Part shown: piece by piece, positions 6,738-7,510 of the stretch
Position numbering within the stretch: position 1 is the first letter of the stretch
Layout: each line of letters starts with the position of its first letter
NCBI GenBank assembly: GCA_002724505.1
Contig: PBOV01000058.1
Location: forward strand, 10,078 to 17,587
Direction: 5' to 3'
Length of the DNA: 7,510 bases
Source of the DNA: Rhodospirillaceae bacterium
Lineage (GTDB): Bacteria > Pseudomonadota > Alphaproteobacteria > MPNO01 > UBA2964
Translations under genes and position numbers: made by a program
The notes under the pieces: model-generated
Seen by the model: the letters and a program-made list of their open reading frames with translations, nothing else
What the model was told of the DNA's origin: nothing
Database searches by the model: none

Positions 6738-7115
6738 TCACGATTTGGTCATTGGACCTCCGTTTTTCTTCCAATCTCCGATGGCACCGACATTTGAAAC
6801 ATTTTTATAACCCATATCTATAAGGGTTTTACCGGTTAAGGCTGCTTGTCCCCCAGCGCCACAAACCAGGATCAACTCTGATTCTTTTTTCAACGCGTCA
6901 TTATAAAGCCCTGTTGCTTCATCAGCTACGAATTCGATTAACCCTCGTTGGATTTTTAATGCATCAGCGATAGTGCCTGTTTCATTGATGTCCGAACTAT
7001 CACGCACATCGATAAAAATCGCCGATTTTGATTTGTGTTTTTCGATAGCTTCATTGAAGTCGATTTTTCTAACCACCGCATTTGCTTCATCAAGATAATC
7101 TTTGGCTGTTTTCAT
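6738..7115 (-). CDS. Single-domain rhodanese-like protein
   Basis: This 125-residue protein has the rhodanese fold landmarks: FIDVRDSSDINETGTIADA (34-52, the CH2A-like region), the putative persulfide-carrying Cys85 in LVCGAGGQAA, and MGYKNVSNVGAIGDWKKNGGP (101-121) at the end. The active loop reads C-G-A-G-G-Q; many family members have Arg where Gln90 stands, which could alter sulfur-donor or anion binding. There is no signal peptide, so it should be cytoplasmic. Likely activity is sulfur transfer from thiosulfate or a persulfide, or a role in sulfide handling; the exact donor is unknown. A purine-rich stretch (aaagaaagaagaaaga) precedes the ATG but is not a textbook Shine-Dalgarno. A promoter and a terminator flank it, so it is probably transcribed alone. 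Confidence 0.9.
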   Translation of the reverse strand: MKTAKDYLDEANAVVRKIDFNEAIEKHKSKSAIFIDVRDSSDINETGTIADALKIQRGLIEFVADEATGLYNDALKKESELILVCGAGGQAALTGKTLIDMGYKNVSNVGAIGDWKKNGGPMTKS

Positions 7116-7169
7116 TCTTTCTTCTTTCTTTGTAGTGTCAATTTTAGGATGTGGTGTGGAAAGTAACGA

Positions 7170-7199
7170 ATTGTATCTTTCCTGACCTCAAGTATTCAA
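7170..7199 (-). promoter_or_regulatory. Sigma-70-like promoter of the rhodanese-like gene
   Basis: On the minus strand TTGAAT (7199-7194) and TACAAT (7175-7170) are 18 bases apart, matching the -35 at four and the -10 at five of six positions. Transcription would start near 7163, giving a leader of about 48 bases before the ATG at 7115. Confidence 0.5.
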
Positions 7200-7261
7200 T
7201 AAAAATCAATTTAGTTGAGTACATGGAAAGCGGGATGCGACCGGTTAATTAATTTAAGGAT

Positions 7262-7277
7262 TTTCCCTGATGGGAAA
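7262..7277. repeat. Perfect six-base-pair hairpin
   Basis: TTTCCC (7262-7267), loop TGAT, GGGAAA (7272-7277). It lies between the rhodanese promoter and the tRNA terminator, in a 243-base stretch with no gene. It has no long T tract on either strand, so it is not a standard terminator. It may be a second structure in read-through RNA from the tRNA gene, or chance. Confidence 0.4.
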
Positions 7278-7284
7278 TTTGGCG

Positions 7285-7319
7285 AAAAAAAGAAGGGAGC
7301 TTTAACCGCCTCCTTTTTT
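7285..7319 (-). terminator. Probable terminator of the tRNA-Leu transcript
   Basis: On the minus strand GGAG (7313-7310) pairs with CTCC (7299-7296), extended past one mismatch by two A-T pairs, and is followed by C and seven T (7291-7285). It begins about 40 bases beyond the 3' end of the tRNA gene in its direction of transcription. A plus-strand version with T-rich tail is also possible, but no plus-strand gene leads into it. Confidence 0.65.
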
Positions 7320-7358
7320 ATTTTTGCTATTAACTTATTGATTTTATGATTAAAATGG

Positions 7359-7445
7359 TGGTGCCCGCTCCCGGACTCGAACCGGGACGTCCTTTCGAAC
7401 AACGGATTTTAAGTCCGTTGCGTCTACCAATTCCGCCAAGCGGGC
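7359..7445 (-). tRNA. tRNA-Leu (anticodon UAA), CCA encoded
   Basis: All arms can be drawn on the minus strand. The acceptor stem GCCCGCT (7445-7439) pairs fully with AGCGGGC (7369-7363). The D-arm contains TTGGTAGA. The anticodon stem ACGGA/TCCGT encloses loop CTTAAAA with anticodon TAA at 7411-7409. The long variable arm has a short GTTC/GGAC stem typical of class II tRNAs, and the T-arm is CCCGG-TTCGAGT-CCGGG. The discriminator base is A (7362) and CCA is encoded at 7361-7359. It reads UUA and, by wobble, UUG codons. Length is 87 bases, normal for leucine tRNA. Confidence 0.98.
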
Positions 7446-7457
7446 ACTAACCAGCGC

Positions 7458-7486
7458 TCTATAAAAAGAACTGCGGCAGAAACTAA
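7458..7486 (-). promoter_or_regulatory. Possible tRNA-Leu promoter
   Basis: On the minus strand TATAGA (7463-7458) lies 12 bases before the mature tRNA 5' end, with TTAGTT (7486-7481) 17 bases upstream. Spacing is good but the -35 match is poor. The position relative to the tRNA is the main support. Confidence 0.3.
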
Positions 7487-7510
7487 CGCAAATTAACCAT
7501 ACAGGGAAAC

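Noticed and set aside
7211..7402. Small minus-strand open frame of 63 codons
   Set aside because: It runs through the terminator and into the tRNA-Leu gene, has no ribosome-binding site and has low-complexity composition.

Overview
The window reads as chromosomal DNA of a free-living alphaproteobacterium with moderate GC, perhaps marine. That assignment rests on protein style: the catabolic gene families and a small exported TPR protein ending in a C-x3-C motif. It is an inference, not a measurement. Coding density is high. There is no sign of phage, transposon or CRISPR, and no obvious frameshift in any gene.

Left part (1-4668), catabolic-looking block. The window opens inside a molybdenum hydroxylase large subunit (xanthine dehydrogenase / CoxL-like, 5' end missing). 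After 18 bases comes a gene of the 4,5-dihydroxyphthalate decarboxylase family, so these two are probably one operon. After a 221-base AT-rich gap comes a dihydrodipicolinate-synthase-family lyase/aldolase on the same strand. An SDR-family gene converges on it with a single base between the stop codons. This SDR keeps the nucleotide-binding motif but appears to have lost two of the four classical catalytic residues. Together the set looks like hydroxylation, decarboxylation and C-C cleavage or dehydration of an unknown organic acid, possibly aromatic or heteroaromatic. No described pathway with this exact set is recognised here.

Middle part (4669-6650). A divergent intergenic region leads to a small exported TPR protein. 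A two-motif CDGSH iron-sulfur protein follows on the opposite strand. Divergent from that is a TauD/TfdA-type Fe(II)/2-oxoglutarate dioxygenase. A rho-independent terminator lies between the dioxygenase and the next, convergent gene.

Right part (6651-7510). A single-domain rhodanese-like protein lies on the minus strand, with a recognisable sigma-70-like promoter. Beyond it are a small perfect hairpin, a terminator, and a tRNA-Leu(UAA) gene on the minus strand with encoded CCA. The terminator sits directly downstream of the tRNA and probably ends its transcript.
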